Positions 1 to 8,290 of a DNA stretch of 49,957 nucleotides are shown piece by piece (within the stretch, counting starts at the first letter, position 1; each line of letters opens with the position of its first letter). The DNA is taken from NCBI GenBank assembly GCA_013298985.1, contig JAAFJS010000010.1, positions 1 to 49,957 of the forward strand, given 5' to 3'. The translations under genes and the position numbers were made by a program. This DNA is from Cytophagales bacterium (GTDB lineage: Bacteria > Bacteroidota > Bacteroidia > Cytophagales > Thermoflexibacteraceae). The notes beneath the pieces are model-generated. The model made no database searches and was not told the DNA's origin. It saw only the letters and a list, made by a program, of their open reading frames with translations.

Positions 1-120
1 TACGCTTTATCATGGCGTAAGAAGTTTAAAAGCTAAATGGATACAAATGGGGTGTTAGTGTAGGGGTAATAGCAAAATTAACGAAATTAATGCAAAAAGG
101 TTTTAGTAGTTCCTTGCTTA

Positions 121-207
121 GTTCCCCTCGCTAAAGCGGGGGGTTAAATTAACCCCTCGCTTTAGCGAGGGGAACTCTGGGGGAAATTTCCCACAAATTT
201 TGTCAGA
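121..207. repeat. Palindromic repeat, one-sided copy of the MITE-like family
   Basis: The block from 121 to about 175 is a nearly perfect palindrome with arms of about 27 bp, starting GTTCCCCTCGCTAAAGCG and ending with its inverse. It is followed at 191-207 by CCACAAATTTTGTCAGA, which matches the right terminal repeat of the elements at 27796-27914 and 41609-41698 with one change. The left terminal repeat is absent, so this is a partial or diverged copy. It lies just downstream of cas9 and could also act as a bidirectional terminator. Nothing else is recognised in 1-120. Confidence 0.75.
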
Positions 208-234
208 GAATCTTTTCTCTCTCTTTCTGGTAAG

Positions 235-3200
235 CTATGCTATAGAGATTCTGCCCAAGATGTCGATGCGGACTTTGACAAATTTGAAATTGGCAATACT
301 TCGAATTCGCAAAAAAGCATTATTTTGAGTATATTTCTCAATTTTATCGACTTTTTCTTGTTTTTCTGTGTTATTTTCTGTTGGTTCGTCATTACCATCA
401 TCTTCCTTTTTTTTGATTTTTGTCATATTATTTACATAGTGCTTTGATAAGTTAAGGTCTATGCCATCAGTCTGGGTTACAGACATAGCCGTAAGTTTGT
501 AAAGTCTATTGAAAATTTCTTTGTCATCATCAAAATAGTTGGCAATCTCGTCAGGGCTTTTGTCGTACCTGATAAACATATCTCCCTTTTTGATAGTCCG
601 CTTTAATCCATATATCAATTTGTCTTTGATACTTTCAAACTCATCAGCTAAGAGAGGTTTTTTAGCTCTTTTGGCACGAATTGCATCTATAAAGTTTACT
701 GCAACTGCTTTGGAACTTATAGTAACCTTGCCCTTTTTATCTGTTTTTTCAGCCTGATAAATACCAATGATATAGTTACTATCTGATTCCACAAAAATAC
801 GGTGCGGCGTGTGTGGTCGAATCTCGATAAGTGAAGGTTGTTTCTTCATAATAACGGTTACTTTGTGCATAGGTACATCAAAATCATTTTCGGGCTTGCT
901 ATACGCTTTGGCGTGTACTTCATGGTCTTTATTTTTGGCTTGTGCTTTTTCCGCCCAATACTTTCGTAGTTGCTTTTGGGTTATCAAGTCAAGTACGTTT
1001 GCAATATCTACTTGCTTTATCTCAGCAACAAGTATCTTTTTTACCACTATTTTCTCGCCACGTTCGTATCCGCTTGGGTGGTTATCGAAAGGCATAGTGA
1101 TTTGCCTGTAAGGTTGTGTATGTAGATTACCTCTTGGGGCTATGATACTTTTCTCGGATAGCTTAAATATGGGCTTAACTTTTTTTCTTAACTTTCCATT
1201 TTTGCTTATCCACGTTTTTACTTTTTTACCAATTAAAGTTTTTGCCCTACGTTTGCTATAAAGCCTTTCTTCAGACTTGTGTGAAACCAATAGTTTTTCT
1301 AAGTGCAAATTTACCTGCTCTTTTAATTGATTATTACGCCAAGGCTCTTGGAGAATATCTACTGATTCTTGTTTTATATCGATTCTGTCTTTGTCCCTAC
1401 TATAATTGATATTGACAAATTTTTCACGCTCATTATTGTATTTAATTACTTTGGTTAAATGATTATTGAGTAATTCAGGAGTAGTGAGGGCTATTACTAC
1501 GGCATCTACAGCGTGGTGTCTGTTATCTTTGCGTTCTTTTATATCTTTCCCCTCTTTATTGAGCAGGTAGTTCAGTTTCCAGTGTCGTCTGAGCATAGCT
1601 GTTGCCTGTCCTTTTACTGTTTCGACATCTTTGAAAACGCTGGAAAGTATTTGCTTTGCTTTTCGGGCTGTATAAGCATTGTTTTGGAACTGTTGCTTTG
1701 ACCATTCCTCATCGGGAAATTGCTCTAACTTGAGCATTTCTTGTTTATAGTCAGGCAATTTTTTTATTCTGGCACAAAAGGCTTTCCACTCCCCTTTTCC
1801 ATGCTCCTGCATAAAATACTCATAAGGTGTTCTATCTTTTTTTTCGTTGTTAATATCACCCTCACAAAGAATTTTATTGGCAAAGTCATTATTCATGCTT
1901 CTTTTTAGAGGAACAATGTGGTCTATTTGTATATCAGAATTTTTTTGTAGCAAGCGAGCCAATGAAATAGGCTTTCCTGAATAAACAGATATTCTATTGC
2001 TTTCCAACCAGAGTTTAAACTTTGTGTTTTCAGGTTTTTCGATATTATCAGCAAATTTTAGAAAACCCTTTGCAAATGTTCCCATATCCTTAATTTCACC
2101 TTTTTTCATTTTGCTATCCAACTCCTCAAAATCCTCTTTGTCTTTCTTTTTCTCAAATTCTTCTGAGGGTATTGGATAAAGTTCGAGCCAAAGTTCATAT
2201 TTTTTTACTAAAGGGTCAGAGGGTAAAATCTCTCCTTTTTCTTTACCAAGCCCTGAATTTGTCAAAAATTTTGCGTAAGCCCTTCTAATAGTTTGCTTAT
2301 CGTTATTTTCTTTGTAAATTTTTTCCCTTGCTTTTTTAGGTTTTCGGAGTTCTCGCATAGTTTCTATGCGTACAGTTTTAATGTCAAGATTGCCATCTTT
2401 ATCAAACTGTCCGTATTTTTTGATAATCTCATTTACTAACTTAATCATTTCAGAAAGCGCACGCTGTACGATGGGGTTACGCAGTTCATTTATTTTGAGA
2501 AAGGCAAGTTCTTTTTTAAGAATACGGTCTTTGTCGTATTTATATTCCTCCGTAGTGATAGTATATTGTTGGGCTTGGCAGGCTGTGGTAAGATTTCCAC
2601 CTTCTTTTTTCATGTGTGGCAGGAGTTTTTTGATGGCGTACTCCGAAATAGAACCAAATTTTTTTTCTATGGTCATAGATGCCAAGCGTAGTATTTGTAA
2701 TTTGGAAAGTTCTTGCTTAACCAAAGTTGGCTTCTGAATGATTGAGGTAAATTCCTTCTCCAATTTTTCTTTTAGCCAACTTCTACTATCAAAGATATGT
2801 AGCCAATGCCAAATTCTTTCATATACCTCTCCCTGCAAGTATTCGTTAAGCCCGTTTTTATCTATTTCTTCGAACAAAAGTTCGTCAAATAGTAGCGGAT
2901 TTTTAGAAGGGTGATTTTCTGCCCTTTTCTTTATTTCTTCTACTCTTGCGCTCCCAAGTAAGGCATTAATAATTTTTATCCTTGTAATATTACCTATCAC
3001 TTTTCCATCCTCATCAAAATTAATTTCCACTCTTTTACCTCCAAAAACTAATTCCCGCACATCAGTAAGTGATAAGTTTGCACTATTTTGGGCAGCATTA
3101 TAAAGTATCTCTTTTTCAGATAAGGAGAGTGGTCTTGTAGGCTCATCTTCAGCAAAAACAACTCTTATATTACATATACTATCCCAAGTGCGAAACTCTT

Positions 3201-4065
3201 GGTAAATAGGTTTGGAGATAGGGGAACATCGTTTTTGAGATTCGTACCTGCATTGATTAATAAGATGCTTTTGAGATTTGAGTTTACGTTGGAAGAAAAT
3301 ACAATTCCAAATTTTCTTTACAGTATCATCGCTTAGTACATCATGGTAATATGATTGCTGCTTTTTTAAGATTTCTTCAAACTCGTATTTATACATTTCG
3401 CGTGAAGTATATCGCGCCCTTATACGCTCACTTGGCTGCTCAGGGTTGAAGCACTTTTCTTTTGCTTGTTCTTTCAAGAATAATTGATAAAAATATTCCC
3501 CCAGCGTTCGCGCTTTTGTTTCCGCTATTTTTTTATTTAGCTCGTTGATGCCAGCTTTTACTTTTTTCTCTTCCTTATCATCATCATCCTCTTCCTCTAC
3601 CTGATTTTCTATTTCCACATCCTTGATGTGCAGTAGTTTTTCTTCTTCTCTGATGAGGGATTTTAAATCAATATCATCTTTTTTACCACTTTGAAAGCCG
3701 CGCCTTCTGGCAATATGAAGAAGAACGATTGCTAATTCTTCTAAAGTAAGCAAACTATCTAAGCCTTTTGAACGAAGCTGATAAGCTAAAATACTACTCT
3801 TGTAAGATGGATGTCCAGACCAAATACCCATCTCAAAAAGAATAGTTTTTAACTCATTAATACGCTTTTTTCGCCTGAAAGCGCATCGCCGAGAAGTGCG
3901 CCCTATGCGGCGGTTTTTGCCTTTGGATTCTTCTTTGAACTTGGTGCTAATATTCACCCCCACAGGAAAAATCCTTACGCCCATGGCAATAATTTCTTGT
4001 TTTTCGTCCTCTATCAGCCCCCAGCCAATAGAGTTCGTCCCTATGTCTAATCCTAAAACTTTCAT
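235..4065 (-). CDS. cas9: Type II-C CRISPR-associated endonuclease Cas9
   Basis: This is an RNA-guided DNA endonuclease of 1276 residues. All nuclease motifs are visible: RuvC-I with Asp7 in LGLDIGTNSIGW; an Arg-rich bridge helix around 52-70; RuvC-II with Glu568 in VRIETMREL; HNH with Asp715-His716 in IQIDHIVPL and the downstream Asn in DINNEKKD; RuvC-III with His850/His851 and Asp854 in HHAVDAVVIAL. The long helical stretch at about 80-540 is the recognition lobe. The tail ends in KVRIDILGRISIA, as in complete Bacteroidota II-C proteins. Length and the GVRIFPVGV opening favour subtype II-C. ATG at 4065 is the natural start because RuvC-I begins right after it. The gene ends 234 nt from the window edge and no cas1 or cas2 is visible. 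The putative tracrRNA lies immediately upstream on the other strand. The protein should be catalytically competent; whether it still has an array is unknown. Confidence 0.98.
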   Translation of the reverse strand: MKVLGLDIGTNSIGWGLIEDEKQEIIAMGVRIFPVGVNISTKFKEESKGKNRRIGRTSRRCAFRRKKRINELKTILFEMGIWSGHPSYKSSILAYQLRSKGLDSLLTLEELAIVLLHIARRRGFQSGKKDDIDLKSLIREEEKLLHIKDVEIENQVEEEDDDDKEEKKVKAGINELNKKIAETKARTLGEYFYQLFLKEQAKEKCFNPEQPSERIRARYTSREMYKYEFEEILKKQQSYYHDVLSDDTVKKIWNCIFFQRKLKSQKHLINQCRYESQKRCSPISKPIYQEFRTWDSICNIRVVFAEDEPTRPLSLSEKEILYNAAQNSANLSLTDVRELVFGGKRVEINFDEDGKVIGNITRIKIINALLGSARVEEIKKRAENHPSKNPLLFDELLFEEIDKNGLNEYLQGEVYERIWHWLHIFDSRSWLKEKLEKEFTSIIQKPTLVKQELSKLQILRLASMTIEKKFGSISEYAIKKLLPHMKKEGGNLTTACQAQQYTITTEEYKYDKDRILKKELAFLKINELRNPIVQRALSEMIKLVNEIIKKYGQFDKDGNLDIKTVRIETMRELRKPKKAREKIYKENNDKQTIRRAYAKFLTNSGLGKEKGEILPSDPLVKKYELWLELYPIPSEEFEKKKDKEDFEELDSKMKKGEIKDMGTFAKGFLKFADNIEKPENTKFKLWLESNRISVYSGKPISLARLLQKNSDIQIDHIVPLKRSMNNDFANKILCEGDINNEKKDRTPYEYFMQEHGKGEWKAFCARIKKLPDYKQEMLKLEQFPDEEWSKQQFQNNAYTARKAKQILSSVFKDVETVKGQATAMLRRHWKLNYLLNKEGKDIKERKDNRHHAVDAVVIALTTPELLNNHLTKVIKYNNEREKFVNINYSRDKDRIDIKQESVDILQEPWRNNQLKEQVNLHLEKLLVSHKSEERLYSKRRAKTLIGKKVKTWISKNGKLRKKVKPIFKLSEKSIIAPRGNLHTQPYRQITMPFDNHPSGYERGEKIVVKKILVAEIKQVDIANVLDLITQKQLRKYWAEKAQAKNKDHEVHAKAYSKPENDFDVPMHKVTVIMKKQPSLIEIRPHTPHRIFVESDSNYIIGIYQAEKTDKKGKVTISSKAVAVNFIDAIRAKRAKKPLLADEFESIKDKLIYGLKRTIKKGDMFIRYDKSPDEIANYFDDDKEIFNRLYKLTAMSVTQTDGIDLNLSKHYVNNMTKIKKKEDDGNDEPTENNTEKQEKVDKIEKYTQNNAFLRIRSIANFKFVKVRIDILGRISIA

Positions 4066-4130
4066 TTTCAGGTGGTTAAAATGGATAAAAAAATTTATAA
4101 AATTACTATGAGTAAATATACTCTCAAAAA

Positions 4131-4161
4131 TTTGTTATTTCAAAATAAATACTTAACTTTG
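4131..4161 (+). promoter_or_regulatory. Bacteroidota sigma-A promoter for the putative tracrRNA
   Basis: TTTG at 4131-4134, a 19-nt spacer, then TAACTTTG at 4154-4161 is an exact match to the Bacteroidota housekeeping promoter (-33 TTTG, -7 TAnnTTTG). It points away from cas9. No ORF follows it before the terminator at 4260-4287, so it drives a non-coding RNA. Confidence 0.8.
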
Positions 4162-4166
4162 TTTAT

Positions 4167-4287
4167 CCTTATTTGAAAGTAAAGAAATTAGTATTGCTAT
4201 TTTCCTTATTTGTTAGCTTATCATAATAAAAGATTATTCTGTAGGCTGTTTTCAGCCTTGCCCTTGCTTCGAGCAGGGGCTTTTTTT
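4167..4287 (+). ncRNA. Putative tracrRNA of the type II-C system
   Basis: About 120 nt lie between a consensus promoter and an intrinsic terminator, with no ORF, immediately upstream of and divergent from cas9. The 5' part (about 4167-4215) is AT-rich and unstructured, as expected of an anti-repeat. It is followed by the hairpin AGGCTG-TTTT-CAGCCT and by a GC-rich hairpin with a T run. Size, hairpin order and position all fit tracrRNAs of II-C loci. The terminator is oriented for the plus strand: the T run is only on that side, so it does not belong to the minus-strand gene ending at 4326. The start is estimated at 5-7 nt after the -7 box. The matching CRISPR repeat is not in the window, so the anti-repeat cannot be verified here. 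Confidence 0.72.
4260..4287 (+). terminator. Intrinsic terminator of the tracrRNA
   Basis: GCCCTTGC, loop TTCGA, GCAGGGGC forms an 8-bp stem (one G-T pair), followed by seven T residues. There is no T run on the opposite strand, so the direction is plus. Confidence 0.85.
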
Positions 4288-4325
4288 GTGTTGTCCAAAT
4301 AAGCAGTTTTCCCTACAAAAACCCC

Positions 4326-5639
4326 TCAACTCCTCGCTATCTCCTCCATTGCTTTTACAAAAGCGTCTAATTCTTCTAAGGTTGTGTAGAGATGTGGCGT
4401 TACGCGTATGCCCTTCACTGCTTCCATATCAATCGCTACGGTGAAGATTTTATACTTTTCATACAGATTATCAGCGATTTGCGTAGGAGTCTTGCCTTCG
4501 ATGCCCACATTGCCCAGCCCACACGAGCGCGAGGCTTCCAGTGGCATATTGAGGATAATCTTGGGGACATTTTTGAGTTTTTCTGCCCAGTAGTTTTTCA
4601 GGTAGCGCAGGCGCGCCTCTTTGCGTTTGATGCCAATAGCATGGTGAAAACGAATCGCATTAGAAATGGTCAGGTTTGTCCAGCAGGGGTGCGTGCCTAT
4701 GCGCTCAAACTTGCGAATGTCGTCATCTGCAAAACCCGTTTCGCCGTAAAGCCCCCAAACTTTTTTGATATTTTCTTTTTTGATGTAAAGTAAGCCTGCA
4801 CCAAGCGGCGTGCAAAGCCATTTGTGGAGGCTTGTCCCAAAGTAATCACATTGCAAATCAGGGATTTTGAAGTCGATATGAGCAAACGCGTGGGCAGAAT
4901 CTGAGATAATTTCTACTCCTTTGGCGTGCGCCATTTCCGCAATTTCTCGTATTGGCAAAATCTGTCCCGTAATATTCACCAAATGCGTTACCAAAATGAC
5001 TTTGGTTTTGGGAGTCATTGCTTTTTCATAACAATCCACGATTTCCTGATTGCTTTTGGGGTGAAGCGGAATAGAAATTACCTTATTTTTAGAGCCATAC
5101 CGCCTTGCGCGCAAGTAAAAAGCCTCTAACATACTGCCGTAATCTTGGTTGGTCATTATCGCCTCATCACCTTCTTGGAGGGTTTGTAAGCCCAAAATAA
5201 CAGTTTCCAGTGCCTCAGTAGTGTTTCGCGTAATCATAATTTCTTCCGTAGAAACGCCCGCCATCTTTGCCAACTGTTTTTTAACTTCCTCTCTGTCATC
5301 AAATTGCCTGCGCCTCATATAAAACGAGGGCAATTCGTTCATCATATTTATATTTTTGAAAAGCGCGTTCATCGTTTCGACAGGCTGCGGAGAACAGTAG
5401 CCATTTTCCAAATTGATAAAGTTGGGCGATTGGACAAAAGCCTTCTGCACCGTAAACCAAAAATCTTCGTCCTTGGCGGCTTCTTCGGGGGAAAGGTGGG
5501 CTATTTTTTGGGTAGCGCGTTCTATACTATCCACAGTGCTAACTCTCTCTTGCTCTGCCGCTTGGGTGAAAGAAGAAAGTGTAGTAAGTGCGCCCAAGGC
5601 ACTGCCCTGTGCAAGGAAATCTCTACGTGAAAGTGTCAT
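4326..5639 (-). CDS. Tat-exported class V aminotransferase-fold PLP enzyme
   Basis: The 437-residue protein opens MTLSRRDFLAQGSALGAL, a twin-arginine signal, so a PLP enzyme appears to be exported folded to the periplasm. I chose the ATG at 5639 because the signal starts there; an upstream in-frame start would add 39 residues with no signal character. The body is the class V aminotransferase fold (isopenicillin N epimerase / cysteine desulfurase-like). It shows ITRNTTEAL for phosphate binding, DSAHAFAHID for the cofactor-ring Asp, and the probable Schiff-base lysine in TSLHKWLCTPLGAG. The nearest relatives are annotated as isopenicillin N epimerase-like, but substrate cannot be inferred. It stands alone. 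Two copies of a 35-bp sequence with a -7-like TACATTTG box lie upstream. Confidence 0.88.
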   Translation of the reverse strand: MTLSRRDFLAQGSALGALTTLSSFTQAAEQERVSTVDSIERATQKIAHLSPEEAAKDEDFWFTVQKAFVQSPNFINLENGYCSPQPVETMNALFKNINMMNELPSFYMRRRQFDDREEVKKQLAKMAGVSTEEIMITRNTTEALETVILGLQTLQEGDEAIMTNQDYGSMLEAFYLRARRYGSKNKVISIPLHPKSNQEIVDCYEKAMTPKTKVILVTHLVNITGQILPIREIAEMAHAKGVEIISDSAHAFAHIDFKIPDLQCDYFGTSLHKWLCTPLGAGLLYIKKENIKKVWGLYGETGFADDDIRKFERIGTHPCWTNLTISNAIRFHHAIGIKRKEARLRYLKNYWAEKLKNVPKIILNMPLEASRSCGLGNVGIEGKTPTQIADNLYEKYKIFTVAIDMEAVKGIRVTPHLYTTLEELDAFVKAMEEIARS

Positions 5640-5667
5640 TGGCTCTGTTTTTTTAAATGTAAAAAGG

Positions 5668-5800
5668 TATTTCAAATGTAAGGTCTTGATGTAGAAAATT
5701 TCGCCTTTGCAGTGTGTTGAACGCGGTGTGCAACACCTACCAAGCAAAAGCACCACACAAAAACATATTTCAAATGTAAAGAATTGATTTAGAAAATTTC
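5668..5800 (-). promoter_or_regulatory. Duplicated 35-bp upstream sequence with -7-like boxes
   Basis: The sequence at 5668-5702 recurs at 5766-5800 with 31 of 35 bases identical. Each copy contains CAAATGTA, which on the minus strand reads TACATTTG and fits the -7 box TAnnTTTG. No good TTTG is seen at the -33 position. Between the copies lies a small inverted repeat, GTGTTG / CAACAC. The arrangement suggests a duplicated promoter region of the PLP-enzyme gene that starts at 5639. Confidence 0.45.
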
Positions 5801-5848
5801 ATTTTTATACACTCAAAATTTTCTAACCTTATTTTACCAAAAATTTAC

Positions 5849-5856
5849 TACGTTTG
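5849..5856 (+). promoter_or_regulatory. -7 promoter box of the M20 deacylase gene
   Basis: TACGTTTG fits TAnnTTTG and lies 30 nt before the ATG at 5887. The -33 TTTG is not clear, so this is only a partial promoter match. Confidence 0.4.
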
Positions 5857-5886
5857 TAAAAAAATAACTGAACAAATCTTTATTTT

Positions 5887-6975
5887 ATGACCATTTCAAA
5901 ACATCAACGAAGCATCGAGCAACTTACCACAGAGGCAATCCAACTGCTAAAAAAACTCATTAGCACCCCTTCTTTCAGCAAAGAGGAAAACCAAACTGCC
6001 GATTTGATAGAAAACTATCTCCAATCCAACAATATCAAAACGTTTCGCCAAATCAATAATATTTGGGCTTTTTCAGAAAACTTTGATAATCAGCTACCTA
6101 CTATCCTGCTCAACTCACACCACGACACCGTAAAGCCCAACAGAAGCTATACCTTAGACCCTTTTTCTCCGATAGAGCAAGATGGAAAGCTGTACGGGCT
6201 GGGCAGCAATGACGCAGGCGGTGCGCTGGTTTCTCTCATTGCAACCTTTCTTTACTACAATCAGGTAGAAAATAAGCCTTTTAACCTCATTATCGCACCC
6301 ACCGCAGAGGAAGAAATCAGTGGTAGCGACGGAGTAGAGCTGGTTTTGCCGCAGTTTGGCAAAATAGATTTGGCGATAGTGGGCGAGCCTACACAAATGC
6401 AACTGGCAGTAGCAGAAAAAGGCTTGATGGTGGTAGATTGTACCGTCAAAGGGAGAGCAGGACACGCCGCACGCAATGAAGGTGAAAATGCGATTTACAA
6501 AGCACTCAAAGATATTGATTGGTTCAGAAACTACAAATTTCCACGAATTTCTGAAATGCTGGGCGAGGTCAAAATGACTGTTACTATCATCAATGCAGGC
6601 AGTCAGCACAATGTCGTACCTGATATTTGCACTTTTACCGTAGATATTCGCCCCACTGACATTTACAAAAATGCAGAAATATTGGACGTAATAAAGCAAA
6701 ATGTGGGCTGCGAAGTCAAAGAAAGGTCTATCCGATTGAATGCTTCCAGTATCCCCCTCTCCCACCCTATCGTGCAGCAGGGCATCAGGCTTGGTAGGCA
6801 GCATTACTGCTCCCCCACTACTTCTGACCAAGCACTCATGCCTTTTGATTCTATCAAAATCGGACCTGGGGACTCTGCCCGTTCGCACACTGCTGACGAA
6901 TATATTTATTTGGACGAAGTAAGAGAAGGTATTATGCTGTATATCAAGCTATTAGATGGGCTAAAATTAAAGTAA
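5887..6975 (+). CDS. M20 family metallo-hydrolase (ArgE/DapE type)
   Basis: This is a 362-residue zinc-dependent amidohydrolase of the ArgE/DapE/CPG2 family. Metal and catalytic motifs appear in order: LLNSHHDTVKP (first His and Asp), YGLGSNDAGGALVS (bridging Asp), TAEEEISG (catalytic Glu pair), GEPT, and GRAGHAAR at the start of the lid domain. There is no signal peptide, so it is cytoplasmic. In Bacteroidota, proteins of this length and opening (STPSFSKEENQTADLI) are usually the arginine-pathway deacylase acting on acetyl- or succinyl-ornithine or citrulline. No arg gene is nearby to confirm this, so the substrate is inferred from the family. It is followed by a 203-bp heptamer array and then ansA in the same direction. 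Confidence 0.85.
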   Translation: MTISKHQRSIEQLTTEAIQLLKKLISTPSFSKEENQTADLIENYLQSNNIKTFRQINNIWAFSENFDNQLPTILLNSHHDTVKPNRSYTLDPFSPIEQDGKLYGLGSNDAGGALVSLIATFLYYNQVENKPFNLIIAPTAEEEISGSDGVELVLPQFGKIDLAIVGEPTQMQLAVAEKGLMVVDCTVKGRAGHAARNEGENAIYKALKDIDWFRNYKFPRISEMLGEVKMTVTIINAGSQHNVVPDICTFTVDIRPTDIYKNAEILDVIKQNVGCEVKERSIRLNASSIPLSHPIVQQGIRLGRQHYCSPTTSDQALMPFDSIKIGPGDSARSHTADEYIYLDEVREGIMLYIKLLDGLKLK

Positions 6976-6984
6976 TAATTCAAG

Positions 6985-7187
6985 TTTAAACTTTAAACTC
7001 TAAACCTTGAACTTTAAACTCTAAACCTTGAACTTTAAACTCTAAACCTTGAACTTTAAACTCTAAACCTTGAACTTTAAACTCTAAACCTTGAACTTTA
7101 AACTTTAAACTTTAAACCTTAAACCTTAAACCTTGAACTTTAAACCTTAAACCTTAAACCTTAAACCTTGAACTTTAAACCTTAAAC
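6985..7187 (+). repeat. Heptanucleotide tandem array (29 units)
   Basis: The 203 bp divide exactly into 29 heptamers of four variants: TTTAAAC, TCTAAAC, CTTGAAC and CTTAAAC. The first part repeats the 21-bp triplet TTTAAAC-TCTAAAC-CTTGAAC five times; the rest is a mixture of the same variants. Consecutive units keep one phase throughout. The array fills the whole gap between the M20 deacylase and ansA, ending 16 nt before the ansA ATG, so it lies in the ansA leader or promoter region. It is probably a slippage-prone sequence. Confidence 0.95.
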
Positions 7188-7203
7188 GTAAAATGTAAAA
7201 TCC

Positions 7204-8280
7204 ATGCTCAACTACTACCCAACGACCAATATCAAAACTGCGGCAAATAGTAGCACAGATACCTCTATTTTTGTGATTTATACGGGCGGTACGATTGGTA
7301 TGGACTATGATGACACCAAAAATCACCTCGTGCCTCTTGATTTCAAATATATTATTGACAAAGTACCCGAACTCAAACGTTTTGATTTTGAACTGACCGT
7401 TCTTGCCATGAATGAGCCTATCGATTCATCTAACGTTCAGCCTCATCACTGGCTCAATATTGGGCGCATGATTTATGATTTTTATAACGATTATGATGCT
7501 TTCGTAATTTTGCATGGTACGGATACGATGGCTTATACGGCATCGGCATTGAGTTATTTATTAGAAAATTTGGAAAAGCCTGTGATTTTGACAGGCGCGC
7601 AGTTGCCCATAGGCGTTACGCGTACGGACGCACGCGAAAACCTCATTTCAGCCTTAGAGATTGCCGCCTGCAAAGATGAAAATGGCAAAGCCCTTGTCCC
7701 CGAAGTTTGTATTTTTTTTGATGATTTGTTGCTCAGAGGCAACCGCGCCCGCAAAGTACAGAGTTTCAAATTTACTGCTTTCAAATCTCAAAACTGTCCC
7801 CCTTTAGCAGTGGCAGGCATCGACATCAACTATGAAAGGCAGCTCATTTTACCACAACCAAGTGAGCCTTTTTGGTTTTACAATAAGTTAGATAGTAACG
7901 TGATTATCATAAAGTTATACCCAGGTCTTTCAAGTATTTATTTAGCGCATATTTTGCATACACCCAATTTGCGCGGCGTGGTATTGGAAACTTTTGGCTC
8001 TGGCAATGCCCCTTCTGATGACGAGTTTGTAGGTGTTTTAAAAAATGCGATTGAACGAGGAATTTTTATCTATAACGTATCGCAGTGTAATGGCGGCGTA
8101 GTGCAGGGCTTGTACGAAACCAGCAAGCGATTGGCTGAAATTGGCGTGATTAGTGGTGGAGATATTACACCCGAAGCAGCCATTACCAAACTAATGTTTC
8201 TGCTTGGTAATGAACATGATAACGAGCTTATCAAACAAAAATTAGAAGATTCGCTTCGAGGCGAGCTAACGATACGATAA
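7204..8280 (+). CDS. ansA: Type I (cytoplasmic) L-asparaginase
   Basis: The 358-residue protein hydrolyses asparagine to aspartate and ammonia. The first catalytic Thr is in VIYTGGTIGM (about 25-34). The second is in HGTDTMAYTASALSYL, and TGAQLPIG follows as in type I enzymes. There is no signal peptide, which fits the cytoplasmic AnsA class rather than the periplasmic high-affinity class. The C-terminal domain (LETFGSGNAP, then GGVVQGLYE) is complete. ATG at 7204 is the first start after the heptamer array. The gene is probably read with or after the M20 gene, but the array between them makes a shared transcript uncertain. It converges on the cyclophilin gene across a palindromic element. 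Confidence 0.95.
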   Translation: MLNYYPTTNIKTAANSSTDTSIFVIYTGGTIGMDYDDTKNHLVPLDFKYIIDKVPELKRFDFELTVLAMNEPIDSSNVQPHHWLNIGRMIYDFYNDYDAFVILHGTDTMAYTASALSYLLENLEKPVILTGAQLPIGVTRTDARENLISALEIAACKDENGKALVPEVCIFFDDLLLRGNRARKVQSFKFTAFKSQNCPPLAVAGIDINYERQLILPQPSEPFWFYNKLDSNVIIIKLYPGLSSIYLAHILHTPNLRGVVLETFGSGNAPSDDEFVGVLKNAIERGIFIYNVSQCNGGVVQGLYETSKRLAEIGVISGGDITPEAAITKLMFLLGNEHDNELIKQKLEDSLRGELTIR

Positions 8281-8290
8281 TAAAACAAGA

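Noticed and set aside
1-36. Possible 3' end of a plus-strand gene entering from the left (frame reads YALSWRKKFKS, then stop).
   Set aside because: Only 11 codons are visible with no recognisable motif; cannot be told from chance.
121-207. Considered as CRISPR repeat or array remnant next to cas9.
   Set aside because: It is a single palindromic element also found at 27.8 and 41.6 kb, with no spacers.
6985-7187. Considered as CRISPR-like or telomere-like array.
   Set aside because: Units are heptamers without spacers in the middle of a chromosome-type gene region; a simple tandem repeat explains it.
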